Shown: positions 16,755-24,270 of the stretch, piece after piece
Layout of the letters: each line of letters opens with the position of its first letter
How positions within the stretch are numbered: position 1 is the stretch's first letter
Assembly (NCBI GenBank): GCA_903861005.1
Contig: CAIOSP010000091.1
Coordinates: forward strand, 34,437 to 78,699
Source: an uncultured Pseudomonadota bacterium
GTDB taxonomy: Bacteria; Myxococcota_A; UBA796; GCA-2862545
Reading direction: 5' to 3'
DNA: 44,263 nt
Made by a program: the position numbers and the translations under genes
Notes under the pieces: generated by a model
What the model saw: the letters and a program-made list of their open reading frames with translations, nothing else
The model's database searches: none
Told to the model about the DNA's origin: nothing

Positions 16755-17171
16755 CTAGCGCTTCGCGCCCGCGGCGATCCAGTCGCGGATCTCCTGGATC
16801 TGCTTGGGCGTGAGCGCGGACGTGGGCGGCATGCGCCCGCCCTCGATGTCGGCCGCGCCCTCAAGCTTGTGCATCAGGTACGAGTTTTCAGGGTCACCCG
16901 GGATCACCAGGACGGCCCCATTCTTTGCGTTCGACGCCGCGTTCACCAGGTTGGCGTAGTCGGCGGCCTTGTTGCCGGTGATGAACGGCGCGCCGCCCGC
17001 GCCGTGGCAGGCCGAGAAGCCGCACGAGGGCCGCAGGATCTTGGAGTCGATCCGATCGAAGGTGGGCGGCGGCGCCACGTCCGTGTCCACGGCGACGTCG
17101 GTGTCGTCGGGGATCACGTCCGAGGCCCCGCACGCGCCCAGCAGCGCGGCGAGGAGGAACGACGGTCGCAT
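16755..17171 (-). CDS. CX4CH cytochrome-c-like lipoprotein (copy B)
   Basis: 138-residue lipoprotein: signal ending LLGAC, a DDTDVAVDTDV linker, then a small domain with SCGFSACHGAGG and a later GGRMPP. In one-heme cytochromes of the planctomycete-type group, Cys-Cys-His binds heme and the Met of MPP is the distal ligand. The motif here has four residues between the cysteines (CX4CH) rather than two; CX4CH heme sites are known in tetraheme cytochrome c3. The C-terminal LTPKQIQEIRDWIAAGAK helix is typical of these domains. The ATG at 17171 has AGGAG five bases upstream. It is last in a four-lipoprotein operon with a copper monooxygenase and is a paralogue of the adjacent gene. Heme binding is inferred. 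Confidence 0.82.
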   Translation of the reverse strand: MRPSFLLAALLGACGASDVIPDDTDVAVDTDVAPPPTFDRIDSKILRPSCGFSACHGAGGAPFITGNKAADYANLVNAASNAKNGAVLVIPGDPENSYLMHKLEGAADIEGGRMPPTSALTPKQIQEIRDWIAAGAKR

Positions 17172-17183
17172 CAACGCTCCTGT

Positions 17184-17597
17184 CTAGGGCTTCGCGCCGT
17201 CCGCGATCCAGTCGCGAATCAGCTGGATCTGTGCGTCGGTCAGCGGGCCGGTGCTCGGCATCGCGTCGCCTGCGATGCCGCTCGCGTCCTCAAGCTTCTT
17301 GACTAGGTACGAGTTGTCCGGGTCGCCCGCGATCACCAGCGTCTCGTCGGGCTTGCCGCTCGACGCCACGCCCACCAGGGCGGCGTAGTCGGCGGCGGCG
17401 TCGCCCGTCAGGCTCAAACCACCGCTGCTCCCGCCACCATGGCAGATCGAGAACGAGCAGGAGGGCTTGATGACCTCCGACTCCACGCGCGCGAAGGTGG
17501 CCGCCGCGACGACGTCGGTGTCGTCCGTGTCGGTCCCGGTGGTGCCACTTGTGTTGCAAGCAGCCGCAAAGGCGGCGGCGAAGAGCAGAGAGCGCAT
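17184..17597 (-). CDS. CX4CH cytochrome-c-like lipoprotein (copy A)
   Basis: 137-residue lipoprotein similar to the next gene downstream. Signal ends AAAC, followed by TDTDDTDVV, then SCSFSICHGGGSS (CX4CH), PDNSYLVKKLE, GDAMPST with a possible Met ligand, and the helix LTDAQIQLIRDWIADGAK. The two copies share domain order and the same unusual heme motif, so they arose by duplication, and the CX4CH spacing is under selection rather than an error. The ATG at 17597 follows an AGGAG site. Twelve bases separate its stop from the next start. Likely role: electron carrier on the periplasmic or outer surface, possibly for the copper monooxygenase encoded just upstream. Confidence 0.82.
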   Translation of the reverse strand: MRSLLFAAAFAAACNTSGTTGTDTDDTDVVAAATFARVESEVIKPSCSFSICHGGGSSGGLSLTGDAAADYAALVGVASSGKPDETLVIAGDPDNSYLVKKLEDASGIAGDAMPSTGPLTDAQIQLIRDWIADGAKP

Positions 17598-17609
17598 CAA
17601 ATCTCCTGA

Positions 17610-18599
17610 CTAGAAGGGGGTCGCGTTGCCGTCGTCACAGATGAATGGGACCTTGCGGCCGAGCATCATGCCGAACGTCGCGCACATCTCCTTCGGGAAT
17701 CCGAAGGCCTCGCCGGTGTCGTTGTTCCACTCGCACCTGGTGCTGAACGTGTCGCCAGCCTTCACGTGGAGCGGCTCTGCGGTGTAGTCCGTGTAGACCG
17801 GCGCATCGCGCATGTAGGGATCCCACACCGGGATGCTGTAGATCTGCTCGGTGTCCGAGCCATCGACGTGCTGCCAGTCGATTGAGTAGGACTTGCCCCA
17901 CTCGTGCATGTGGCCGCCGACGAAGAGCAGGTTGGAGTCCTCGTCCCAGGTGCACTTCACCTCAAGGGAGTGGATGCCAGTCGGGATGGAGAACTCCGAC
18001 ACGGTGTCGACGAACGGGGCGGCCCAGTCGACGACGCTGTCGTAAGGCATCGCCTCCAGCTGCAGCTCGTCCTGCACGACGATGTCGTCGGCGCTGGTGT
18101 TCAGGTAGTGCGACTGGAACACGAGGCGCTGGCCCTTGGTGATCTCGGTGGCGACGCCCGCCGGGAGCTCCAGCAGACCGGGGGTGTTGCCGTTGCCGAT
18201 CACGCCGCCGATCAGAAGCGGGACGAAGTTGTCCATGCCAGGCGCGTCGGCGGCGGTGCAGTCGATCGTGGTGCCGTCCGGGATCTCGCGGGCGGTGGTG
18301 GTGGTGCCGGCGATGATGAAGTGGTGCCCGAACTTGGACTGGTAGGTGACTTCACGGTGGATCGCCGTGTCGTCGCCGGTCCACGTCGTGTAGTAGCAGA
18401 ACTGCTTCTCGCTCGCGGCCGGGACCCGGTACACGCCGGACTGGAAGATGATCGGATCCGCCCAGGGCGCATCCGGGAAGTCCTTGCGCATGTCGGTGGC
18501 GCCGGCGAGCGCGTCGGTGTCGTCCGTGTCGCTGCTGCTGCCGTCGCTGTTGGTGCACGCCGTCGCCGCCAGGGCGAGCAGGAGGAGGCTGATACGCAT
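17610..18599 (-). CDS. PHM/DBH-like type II copper monooxygenase, lipoprotein
   Basis: Ascorbate-type dicopper monooxygenase fold, normally known from animal peptidylglycine and dopamine hydroxylases. All six copper ligands can be assigned: H92-H93 in FGHHFIIAG and H164 in FQSHYLNTS (CuH site), H230 and H232 in GGHMHEWGKS, and M305 in PKEMCATFGMM (CuM site). Paired cysteines near the C-terminus (C289 and C306) fit the disulfides of the C-terminal domain. The protein is a 329-residue lipoprotein (LAATAC, C15) with an SDTDDTDA linker. It would hydroxylate a C-H bond using O2 and an electron donor outside the cytoplasm; substrate unknown. It is flanked by lipoproteins, two with cytochrome-like motifs, on one compact operon. 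Confidence is high for the fold, low for substrate. Confidence 0.88.
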   Translation of the reverse strand: MRISLLLLALAATACTNSDGSSSDTDDTDALAGATDMRKDFPDAPWADPIIFQSGVYRVPAASEKQFCYYTTWTGDDTAIHREVTYQSKFGHHFIIAGTTTTAREIPDGTTIDCTAADAPGMDNFVPLLIGGVIGNGNTPGLLELPAGVATEITKGQRLVFQSHYLNTSADDIVVQDELQLEAMPYDSVVDWAAPFVDTVSEFSIPTGIHSLEVKCTWDEDSNLLFVGGHMHEWGKSYSIDWQHVDGSDTEQIYSIPVWDPYMRDAPVYTDYTAEPLHVKAGDTFSTRCEWNNDTGEAFGFPKEMCATFGMMLGRKVPFICDDGNATPF

Positions 18600-18626
18600 G
18601 GTTTGCTCCGTGGGTCCGGCGGGTGC

Positions 18627-19163
18627 CTAGCGGCCCTTGGGGTAAAGCAGGTTGAACTCGATCACGGCTTCCACGTCCTGGTCTTCCAGGACCAGGAACT
18701 CGTTGTTGGCGGGGAAAGTGACGGGGTCACCCTCTTCCGGAGACGTGGTGTCCGCTCCGTTGCCGTCCGAGTCCATGAAGCCAGCGGCGCGGTAATACCC
18801 GATCGGCAGCGCTTCCGTCGTGAAAAGCACCTCGCTCGTGGTCTGCGTGGTGCCGTCCGGCGTGATGTCCACCAAAGCCGCTTCGTACGACAGCACGGCG
18901 GGGAGATCGTTGCCGCTCTCGTCCTTCTTGGGGCCGAGGTTGTCGATGTCGTCGGCGTTGTAGATGTCGCCCCACACGTGGCCTACCGGCGGCTCGGCCA
19001 TGACGTCGGCCAGGTCCGGGTCGATCGTGAAGCGCAGCAGCAGGCGGCCCGTGCCGCTGCCCGCGACGTCGGTGTCGGCGGCGACGTCGGTGTCGTCCTT
19101 GGACGAGGAGCCGCCGCTGCACGCGGTGGCGGCGAGGAGGCAGGCGATGAGCAGGCGGTGCAT
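18627..19163 (-). CDS. Predicted lipoprotein, first gene of the copper-monooxygenase operon
   Basis: 178-residue lipoprotein with signal MHRLLIACLLAATAC, then KDDTDVAADTDV. The mature domain has alternating strands: GRLLLRFTIDPDLADVM, SYEAALVDITPDGT, EVLFTTEALPIGYYRAAGFMD, and a C-terminal VEAVIEFNLLYP. It contains acidic turns (DSDGNGADTTSPEEGD) that may bind calcium. The overall pattern resembles a beta-sandwich, but I do not recognise a family. ATG 19163 is chosen because the longer frame upstream is not hydrophobic. It lies 27 bp before the monooxygenase and leads the operon. Function unknown; an accessory or substrate-binding role is only a guess from context. Confidence 0.7.
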   Translation of the reverse strand: MHRLLIACLLAATACSGGSSSKDDTDVAADTDVAGSGTGRLLLRFTIDPDLADVMAEPPVGHVWGDIYNADDIDNLGPKKDESGNDLPAVLSYEAALVDITPDGTTQTTSEVLFTTEALPIGYYRAAGFMDSDGNGADTTSPEEGDPVTFPANNEFLVLEDQDVEAVIEFNLLYPKGR

Positions 19164-19194
19164 GGGGGTGTCCTGTTTGAGGCGCGGAGTGTAC

Positions 19195-19797
19195 ATGGGC
19201 ACGGCGTCCCCGGAGTGTGCCTTGCTTTGGTTTGACCGACGCTTGATAGCCGCCGCGATCGGCGTCGCGGCCCTGACCGCGGGCTGCAACGGCGTCGGCG
19301 CCGACTCCGGCCCGCACACGCGGCTCGTGCCGCCTGACGGCTGGATCCGCCTGCAAGGGGCCGAGGATCCGTTCACGGGCGAAGGGGGCGCGGACGGTGT
19401 GTGCCCGGACACCGCGTTTGGAAGCGAGGAATTTGGCGGCTTCATCGTGTTCGGCGTGCGCACGGACGGGTGCTCGCGCATCACCGTCGCGCACCCGTCG
19501 CTCGCGGAAATTCCGCGAGGGGCGCCGGTCGGCGTGCGCATCTGGCATGACCCACTCTACGCGGACGTGCCCTCCGAGGCCGTGCTCGCGCTGGCGATCG
19601 ACGGGAACGAGGTGTGGCGTGGGACGGCGCCCATCCCAAGCCTGGGCTCGATCATGACCGGCGACTGGACCGCCGACCGCGACATCCCGGCGGGCGCGCA
19701 GGTCGCCTGGCACGTTCACAACCACGGCAAGAACTCGTACCACCTGATCAATCTGGCCATCTGGCCTGACGCCGACACCGACACCGACGCGCCCTGA
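19195..19797 (+). CDS. Predicted lipoprotein with His-rich C-terminus
   Basis: 200-residue lipoprotein divergent from the copper-monooxygenase operon, only about 30 bp away, so the two share a promoter region. The signal contains FDRRLIAAAIGVAALTAGC. The mature part is strand-rich (FGGFIVFGVRTDGC, GVRIWHDPLYADV, AVLALAIDGNEVWRG) and ends with WHVHNHGKNSYHLINLAIW followed by DADTDTDA. The HxHxH cluster and nearby His could bind a metal such as copper. No known family recognised. The start could instead be a TTG about ten codons downstream; ATG 19195 is used. Confidence 0.65.
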   Translation: MGTASPECALLWFDRRLIAAAIGVAALTAGCNGVGADSGPHTRLVPPDGWIRLQGAEDPFTGEGGADGVCPDTAFGSEEFGGFIVFGVRTDGCSRITVAHPSLAEIPRGAPVGVRIWHDPLYADVPSEAVLALAIDGNEVWRGTAPIPSLGSIMTGDWTADRDIPAGAQVAWHVHNHGKNSYHLINLAIWPDADTDTDAP

Positions 19798-19800
19798 GCG

Positions 19801-20949
19801 TCAGCGGCGCCGCAGGTCCAACGCGGCGGTGTGCACGGCGGGTCGCAGCGCGCGGATCCCGGCGACGTTCTCGCGACCGTGCGCGGTGCGGTTGGTGACG
19901 AGCGCGACGACGAGCGCGTCGTCCAGGTCGATCCACAGGCTGGACCCGGTGAAGCCCAGGTGACCGATCGCGCCGCGCGGGCCGCGCCCGAACTGCTCTC
20001 CCACCGACGAACCGGCGGCGGACGGGCGGTCGAAGCCCAGCGAGCGAACCGGCGACACGTCCGGCGCGTCGAGGGCGATCAGCGTGCGCCACACGTCCGC
20101 GTGCGCGAGCTTGCCCGCGCCGTCGATGTCCTGTCGGATCACGTCGCCGAGCGTCGCCAGGTCCGTGGCCGAGCCGAACACGCCGGCGTGCCCAGCCACA
20201 CCGCCCAAGGCCCAGGCGTTGTCGTCGTCCACGTCGCCGCCGAGCGCGCTGTTGACGTGTGGATCGGGGACGAACGCGCCCTGCTGCCCCGGCGCGGGAG
20301 GCCGTGGCCGTGACGCGCCGGTCGGGGCGATCGTCGGATCGGGCGCGTCGGCGCCGACCCGTCGGAAGCGTAGACCCGTTCCCGCCCGGTGGAACACCTC
20401 GCGCAGCACGAAGGCGTCGAGCGGTTCGCCCACCAACGCCGAGATCAGCTCGCCCAGCGCGATGAAGCCGAGGTCGCTGTACGCGCGCACGCCGCGCGGC
20501 CCGGCCGGGGTTGTCCACGCCGCAGCGAGCGTCAGAGTTCGCGCCAGCGCGCGGTCGCCGGGACCGCCCGACCACAGCCCGGCGCAGCGTGGGTCCTGGC
20601 GCGCGGCGTCGAACCACGGCTGCCACGGCACCAGCCCGCCGCGGTGTCCGAGTAGCTCGCGGGCGGTGCGGTCGGGCCAAGCGACCGACGGGAGCATCCG
20701 GCCGATCGGCGCGTCCAGGTCGAGGAGTCCGCGCTGCAAAAGCACGGCGGCGGCGGCGGTGGTGGCCGCCACCTTGGTGACGCTCGCCAGATCAAAGCGC
20801 GTGTGCGTGGACGTAGCGGCGCCCATGGGTGCGACGTGCCCGTGCGCGCTGCTGTGCCGGGCTTGTCCGTCGTGCAGCACGACGACCTGCGCGGCGGGCG
20901 TGGTGCCGTCGGCGGTGGCGCGGTCGAGCAGGGTGTTCAGCGTCGACAT
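19801..20949 (-). CDS. Serine hydrolase, beta-lactamase/penicillin-binding (class C-like) family
   Basis: 382-residue protein of the beta-lactamase fold. Catalytic SVTK is at residues 56-59, YSD at 157-159 replaces the usual YxN, and a GFTGSSLW block near residue 330 occupies the position of the third (KTG/HTG) motif. HRGGL near residue 103 and the GGVAGHAGVFGSATDLA segment are typical of esterase or D-aminopeptidase members. No signal peptide, so it is predicted cytoplasmic. The ATG overlaps the stop of the upstream EF-hand gene (TGATG), giving translational coupling. Substrate unknown; cell-wall peptide or small-ester hydrolysis are both possible. Confidence 0.87.
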   Translation of the reverse strand: MSTLNTLLDRATADGTTPAAQVVVLHDGQARHSSAHGHVAPMGAATSTHTRFDLASVTKVAATTAAAAVLLQRGLLDLDAPIGRMLPSVAWPDRTARELLGHRGGLVPWQPWFDAARQDPRCAGLWSGGPGDRALARTLTLAAAWTTPAGPRGVRAYSDLGFIALGELISALVGEPLDAFVLREVFHRAGTGLRFRRVGADAPDPTIAPTGASRPRPPAPGQQGAFVPDPHVNSALGGDVDDDNAWALGGVAGHAGVFGSATDLATLGDVIRQDIDGAGKLAHADVWRTLIALDAPDVSPVRSLGFDRPSAAGSSVGEQFGRGPRGAIGHLGFTGSSLWIDLDDALVVALVTNRTAHGRENVAGIRALRPAVHTAALDLRRR

Positions 20950-21395
20950 CACCGCCGCATCGCGCGCCGGAATTCCGCGAGGCTCAGGCGACCATCGCCG
21001 TCGCCGTCGGCGGCCTGCACCATCTTCTCGGCCTCCACCCTGGGCAGGCCGGGCTGGGCGCGCATCAGCTCCGGCGCCGTGAGGTAGCCGTCGCGGTCCC
21101 AGTCGAGCACCGCGAACGCTTCGGCCTCGTCAGCCTCTTCGTCCAGACCGGTGGGGAGCGGCTCCAGCAGGCGGACGAACTCGGGGAAGTCGACCAGGCC
21201 GTCGTGATCCGCGTCCACCGACGCGATCAGCTTGGCGGCCTCGTCGTAGCCGACGTTCTGGCCAAGCTCGCCCAAACCCACGCGCAGCTCCTCGGCGCCG
21301 ATCCGGCCATCGCGGTCGGTGTCCATGAAGTCGAACGCCGCGCGCAGCTCAGCCACCCCTTGGGCTGCGAGCGCCTCGACTTCGTCCTCGGTCAT
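20949..21395 (-). CDS. Calmodulin-like protein with four EF-hands
   Basis: 148-residue soluble acidic protein, the length of eukaryotic calmodulin. Four complete EF-hand loops lie at about D25-E36, D61-E72, D98-E109 and D130-E141; each has Asp at positions 1, 3 and 5, Gly at 6 and Glu at 12. LGELGQN and VDADHDGLVDFPEF are close to calmodulin's own LGQN and DFPEF segments, and a central linker separates two EF-hand pairs. No signal peptide or membrane helix. The ATG at 21395 follows GAGG; an ATG at 21407 is an alternative. Coupled to the serine hydrolase downstream, suggesting Ca2+-dependent control of it. Transfer from a eukaryote is possible but unproven. Confidence 0.88.
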   Translation of the reverse strand: MTEDEVEALAAQGVAELRAAFDFMDTDRDGRIGAEELRVGLGELGQNVGYDEAAKLIASVDADHDGLVDFPEFVRLLEPLPTGLDEEADEAEAFAVLDWDRDGYLTAPELMRAQPGLPRVEAEKMVQAADGDGDGRLSLAEFRRAMRR

Positions 21396-21531
21396 GGTGG
21401 GCCTCATCCCTGGCTCGAATCATACCCGAAGTTCGGCGCCTGTCTGTCCACATCGCGTCAGCCGGGCGTGAGACCTGTGCGGGTCAAGCCGGAAACAGGC
21501 TACGTGCGCGGCCCCAAAGCGTGAGGGACCT

Positions 21532-22047
21532 GTGACGGACTATCCGCCTGAGATGGGCGCCGAGCCCGGTTGGACCGAGATCGACCAGCACCGCCCGCCG
21601 CTGAACCGACGCTTCGTGTCGGCCGACGCGGACCCGAAGCGCTTCCGCGTCCGCTACTGGAAGGACGCCGACGGCAACCTCGCGGCCAAGGTTCGGTTCG
21701 GTCCCAACTGCGAGGGGCCCCCCGGCCACGCACACGGCGGCAGCCTGGCGTCCGTGCTGGACGAGGCGATGGGCGGCAACAGCTGGCTTCACGGTCACGC
21801 GGCGCTCGCGGGCACGCTGACCATCAAGTACCGGGCGCCTTTCCCGTTGGAGACCGTCGCCACGGTCACGAGCAAGATCGAGCGCGTCGAGGGCCGCAAG
21901 GTCTTCACCTCAGGCGCCATCCGCAGCGCCGACGGCACCCTGCACGCAGAGGGCGAGGGCATCTTCGTCGTCATGCGCGAGGACGTGCAACAGATGCTGG
22001 CCGCCGAAGCACGCAAGGACGGCCGCGCGTTCGGCGACGCCTACTAG
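21532..22047 (+). CDS. PaaI-like hotdog-fold thioesterase
   Basis: 171-residue acyl-CoA thioesterase-like protein. The hotdog signature HAHGGSLASVLDEAMG supplies the HGG loop and catalytic Asp, followed by strands TLTIKYRAPFPLE and ATVTSKIERVEGRKVF. Such enzymes hydrolyse acyl- or aryl-CoA thioesters in the cytoplasm. GTG at 21532 is the start, preceded by GTGAGGGAC. The next gene starts about 34 bp later on the same strand. Confidence 0.88.
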   Translation: MTDYPPEMGAEPGWTEIDQHRPPLNRRFVSADADPKRFRVRYWKDADGNLAAKVRFGPNCEGPPGHAHGGSLASVLDEAMGGNSWLHGHAALAGTLTIKYRAPFPLETVATVTSKIERVEGRKVFTSGAIRSADGTLHAEGEGIFVVMREDVQQMLAAEARKDGRAFGDAY

Positions 22048-22081
22048 CGCGCGATACACGGTGAGCGTGACGGAGGTCAGG

Positions 22082-22498
22082 ATGCCCGACCAGAAGGTTG
22101 TCGCCACGCGAAAGACCGCCATCCCGCCCGAGAAAGTGGCGGAGCTCCCCAAGGGTCCGCCGCCCACCGCGGGCCGCTTGCCGGGCCAGGGCGTGCCCAA
22201 GGGCGCTGGCGTGTTGCCCGGCGAAGGCCTGCCCAAGGGCGCCGGACTTGCGCCGGGTGAGGGGCGACTGCCTGGCCTTGAGGGCGTGAAGCCCAAGGGC
22301 ATCGAAGGTCAGGTCGATCGCGGCATGCCCGGTCAGATGGACCCGGCCGCGGACAACCCCTGGGCGCCCGGCGGCCCGGGCGGCGACGAGGCCTGGGTGC
22401 CTCCCCCCGCCGAGGTGAACGACGGCGAGGACTTCTACGCCCAGCACCCCAACTTCTTGCCCCAGCCGCCCGCCGGCGGGTCTGACAAGAAGGACTGA
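22082..22498 (+). CDS. Pro/Gly-rich repeat protein of unknown function
   Basis: 138-residue low-complexity protein with imperfect units LPGQGVPKGAG, VLPGEGLPKGAG and LAPGEGRLPG, then a charged acidic tail ending GGSDKKD. No signal peptide or folded-domain pattern; probably disordered. ATG 22082 is chosen for the GGAGG seven bases upstream; a GTG at 22061 is possible. Its TGA overlaps the next start (TGATG), so it is coupled to the glycosyltransferase. No known family recognised. Confidence 0.6.
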   Translation: MPDQKVVATRKTAIPPEKVAELPKGPPPTAGRLPGQGVPKGAGVLPGEGLPKGAGLAPGEGRLPGLEGVKPKGIEGQVDRGMPGQMDPAADNPWAPGGPGGDEAWVPPPAEVNDGEDFYAQHPNFLPQPPAGGSDKKD

Positions 22499-24270
22499 TG
22501 GCGCACCCGGAGGTCGCGGTCGGAGACCGCTCTCCGGAGGAGTGTGACGAGGCGGTCGCGGCCGCCGTTGCGGCGTCCCGGGACTGGGTCGTCCTGCGCG
22601 ACGCGCCCGAGGATGAGGCGGTCGTTCGCGCGGTCGCCGGTGCGATCGCGTCGGCCGGTCGGCGCGTGCAGTGGCTCGCGGGCGGGACATGGATCGCGGA
22701 TCGGGAGCGGCTGCTCCGGCTGGTCGACGCGGGCGTCTCTGCGCTCGTCGTGTCCTGGTCGCGTGTCGGTGCCGACGTGCTGGCGGCGGCGAAGGGCGTG
22801 TCGCGGCTGCGCCTGGTCGTGCAGGTGGCGCCCGGCGATGGCCCCGCCGACGAGGTCGCGGCGGCGGCCAAGGACGCGCGGGCGACCCTGGCACTCTCCG
22901 GTCGGTTCAGCGCGGTGCAAGCGGACGACTGGGTGATCGCGGCGGACGCCCACGAGGTGTCGCTGAGCCTAGTTGACGCGGCGGCGGACACCGCGGTTCC
23001 TGCGCCTTGGACCGGGGCGGCGAGCGTGGTGGGTCCGGCGCGGATCGAGGCGGCGCGCGTCGGCTGGCGGCTGCCGTCGGGGGCGTCCGGCGTGGCTTCG
23101 GCGGATCGGCTCTCGGATTGGTCGGTGCGGGCAGGCGGCGTGCGTGCGGTCACGCGTCTGCTCGCGGCCACCGGCTCGCCGGTCCTGGGCGCGGATCTTG
23201 GCAGCGACGCGCGCCGCGGGGTGGGGCAGGGCGCGGTCGTGCACGTGGTGCTGCCCTGGCTGGCCGATCGGATCGCGGTCGGGTCGACGTGGCCCGCGCT
23301 GGTCGGCGCGCTCGCGGCGCAGGGGGTGCGGCCGGTGCTGCAAAGCGTCTGGGGAGATCAGACGCCCCAGCTCGCCGAGGGTGACGCGCGCCTGCAGGAC
23401 CGGGCGCGGGCGCGCGGGCAGACCTTCCTGCGCGAACTCGATCTCACCGGCGCGGACGCGATCATCGCCCCGGGGTGGGAGTGGGCGACCGCGCTGCTCG
23501 ACCACCCGACGTGCCCGTCCGGCGCGCGCCTCATCATCGCCGACGACCACCTGCTCAGCGGCGACGTGGCCTGGCGTCGTCGTCACCCCACCTGGCCCGA
23601 CGCCGACGTGGTCGTGCACACATGCTTCCCCGGCTACGCGCCGCTGTTCGCGCGGGTCGGCGTGCCGCTGGAGCGCGTGGTTTGGCGGCCCTACCCGATC
23701 GACTCGGGCAGCGCGGGGCTGGGGCCTGACGCGAGCGGCGGTGGCAGCCTGTTCGCGGGCGGCGCGCACCTGCGCGACGGCTCCACGCTGATCGAGGCGC
23801 TGCGGGGCACCCATGGTCTGCCGGTCGACGTGGTGGGATCACGCCCGCAGGGCGCGCTGCCCGACCGGCTGCGCCACCGCGATCGCCTGCCGCTCGACGC
23901 TTTCTATGGGCAGATCCAGGCCAGCCGCTTCGTCATCCTGACGCTGGAGCCCGACCCGCACCGCGCGGCGGGGATCTCGGTGCTGGCGCTCGCACTGGCC
24001 GCCGGTCGTCCGATCGTGGCCACCGCTACGGCAGCGACGATCGACCACCTCACGCACGGGACGGACGCGCTGCTCGTCCCGGCGCACGACCCGACCGCGC
24101 TGCGGGAGACGATCGCCCGGCTGGAGTCCGACGACACGCTGCTCGAACGGCTCGCGAGGGGCGCGCGCGCGACGGCTGCGAAGGGCACCGTCGACGCGTG
24201 GGCTGCGCGCATCGTGCACGGTTCACCGTCCTGGCCGGTCGACCGCGGTGGCACGTACGGCCCGTGGTGA
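22498..24270 (+). CDS. Glycosyltransferase (GT4-like C-terminus) with radical-SAM-like N-terminal fold lacking cysteines
   Basis: 590 residues. The C-terminal third is GT-B-like: LPVDVVGSRP, then RFVILTLEPDPHRAAGISVLALALAAGRPIVAT and TDALLVPAHDPTALRETIARL, the donor-binding half of many group-1 glycosyltransferases. Residues about 25-130 show alternating strands and helices (WVVLRDAPEDEAVVRAVAGA, RLLRLVDAGVSALVVSWS, RLRLVVQVAPGDG) reminiscent of the TIM-barrel of radical SAM enzymes, but without CxxxCxxC. A middle segment (VVHVVLPWLADRIAVGS...) probably forms the acceptor half. A degenerate fusion is one reading; a large divergent N-terminal GT domain is another. Coupled to the Pro/Gly protein. 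Confidence 0.7.
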   Translation: MAHPEVAVGDRSPEECDEAVAAAVAASRDWVVLRDAPEDEAVVRAVAGAIASAGRRVQWLAGGTWIADRERLLRLVDAGVSALVVSWSRVGADVLAAAKGVSRLRLVVQVAPGDGPADEVAAAAKDARATLALSGRFSAVQADDWVIAADAHEVSLSLVDAAADTAVPAPWTGAASVVGPARIEAARVGWRLPSGASGVASADRLSDWSVRAGGVRAVTRLLAATGSPVLGADLGSDARRGVGQGAVVHVVLPWLADRIAVGSTWPALVGALAAQGVRPVLQSVWGDQTPQLAEGDARLQDRARARGQTFLRELDLTGADAIIAPGWEWATALLDHPTCPSGARLIIADDHLLSGDVAWRRRHPTWPDADVVVHTCFPGYAPLFARVGVPLERVVWRPYPIDSGSAGLGPDASGGGSLFAGGAHLRDGSTLIEALRGTHGLPVDVVGSRPQGALPDRLRHRDRLPLDAFYGQIQASRFVILTLEPDPHRAAGISVLALALAAGRPIVATATAATIDHLTHGTDALLVPAHDPTALRETIARLESDDTLLERLARGARATAAKGTVDAWAARIVHGSPSWPVDRGGTYGPW

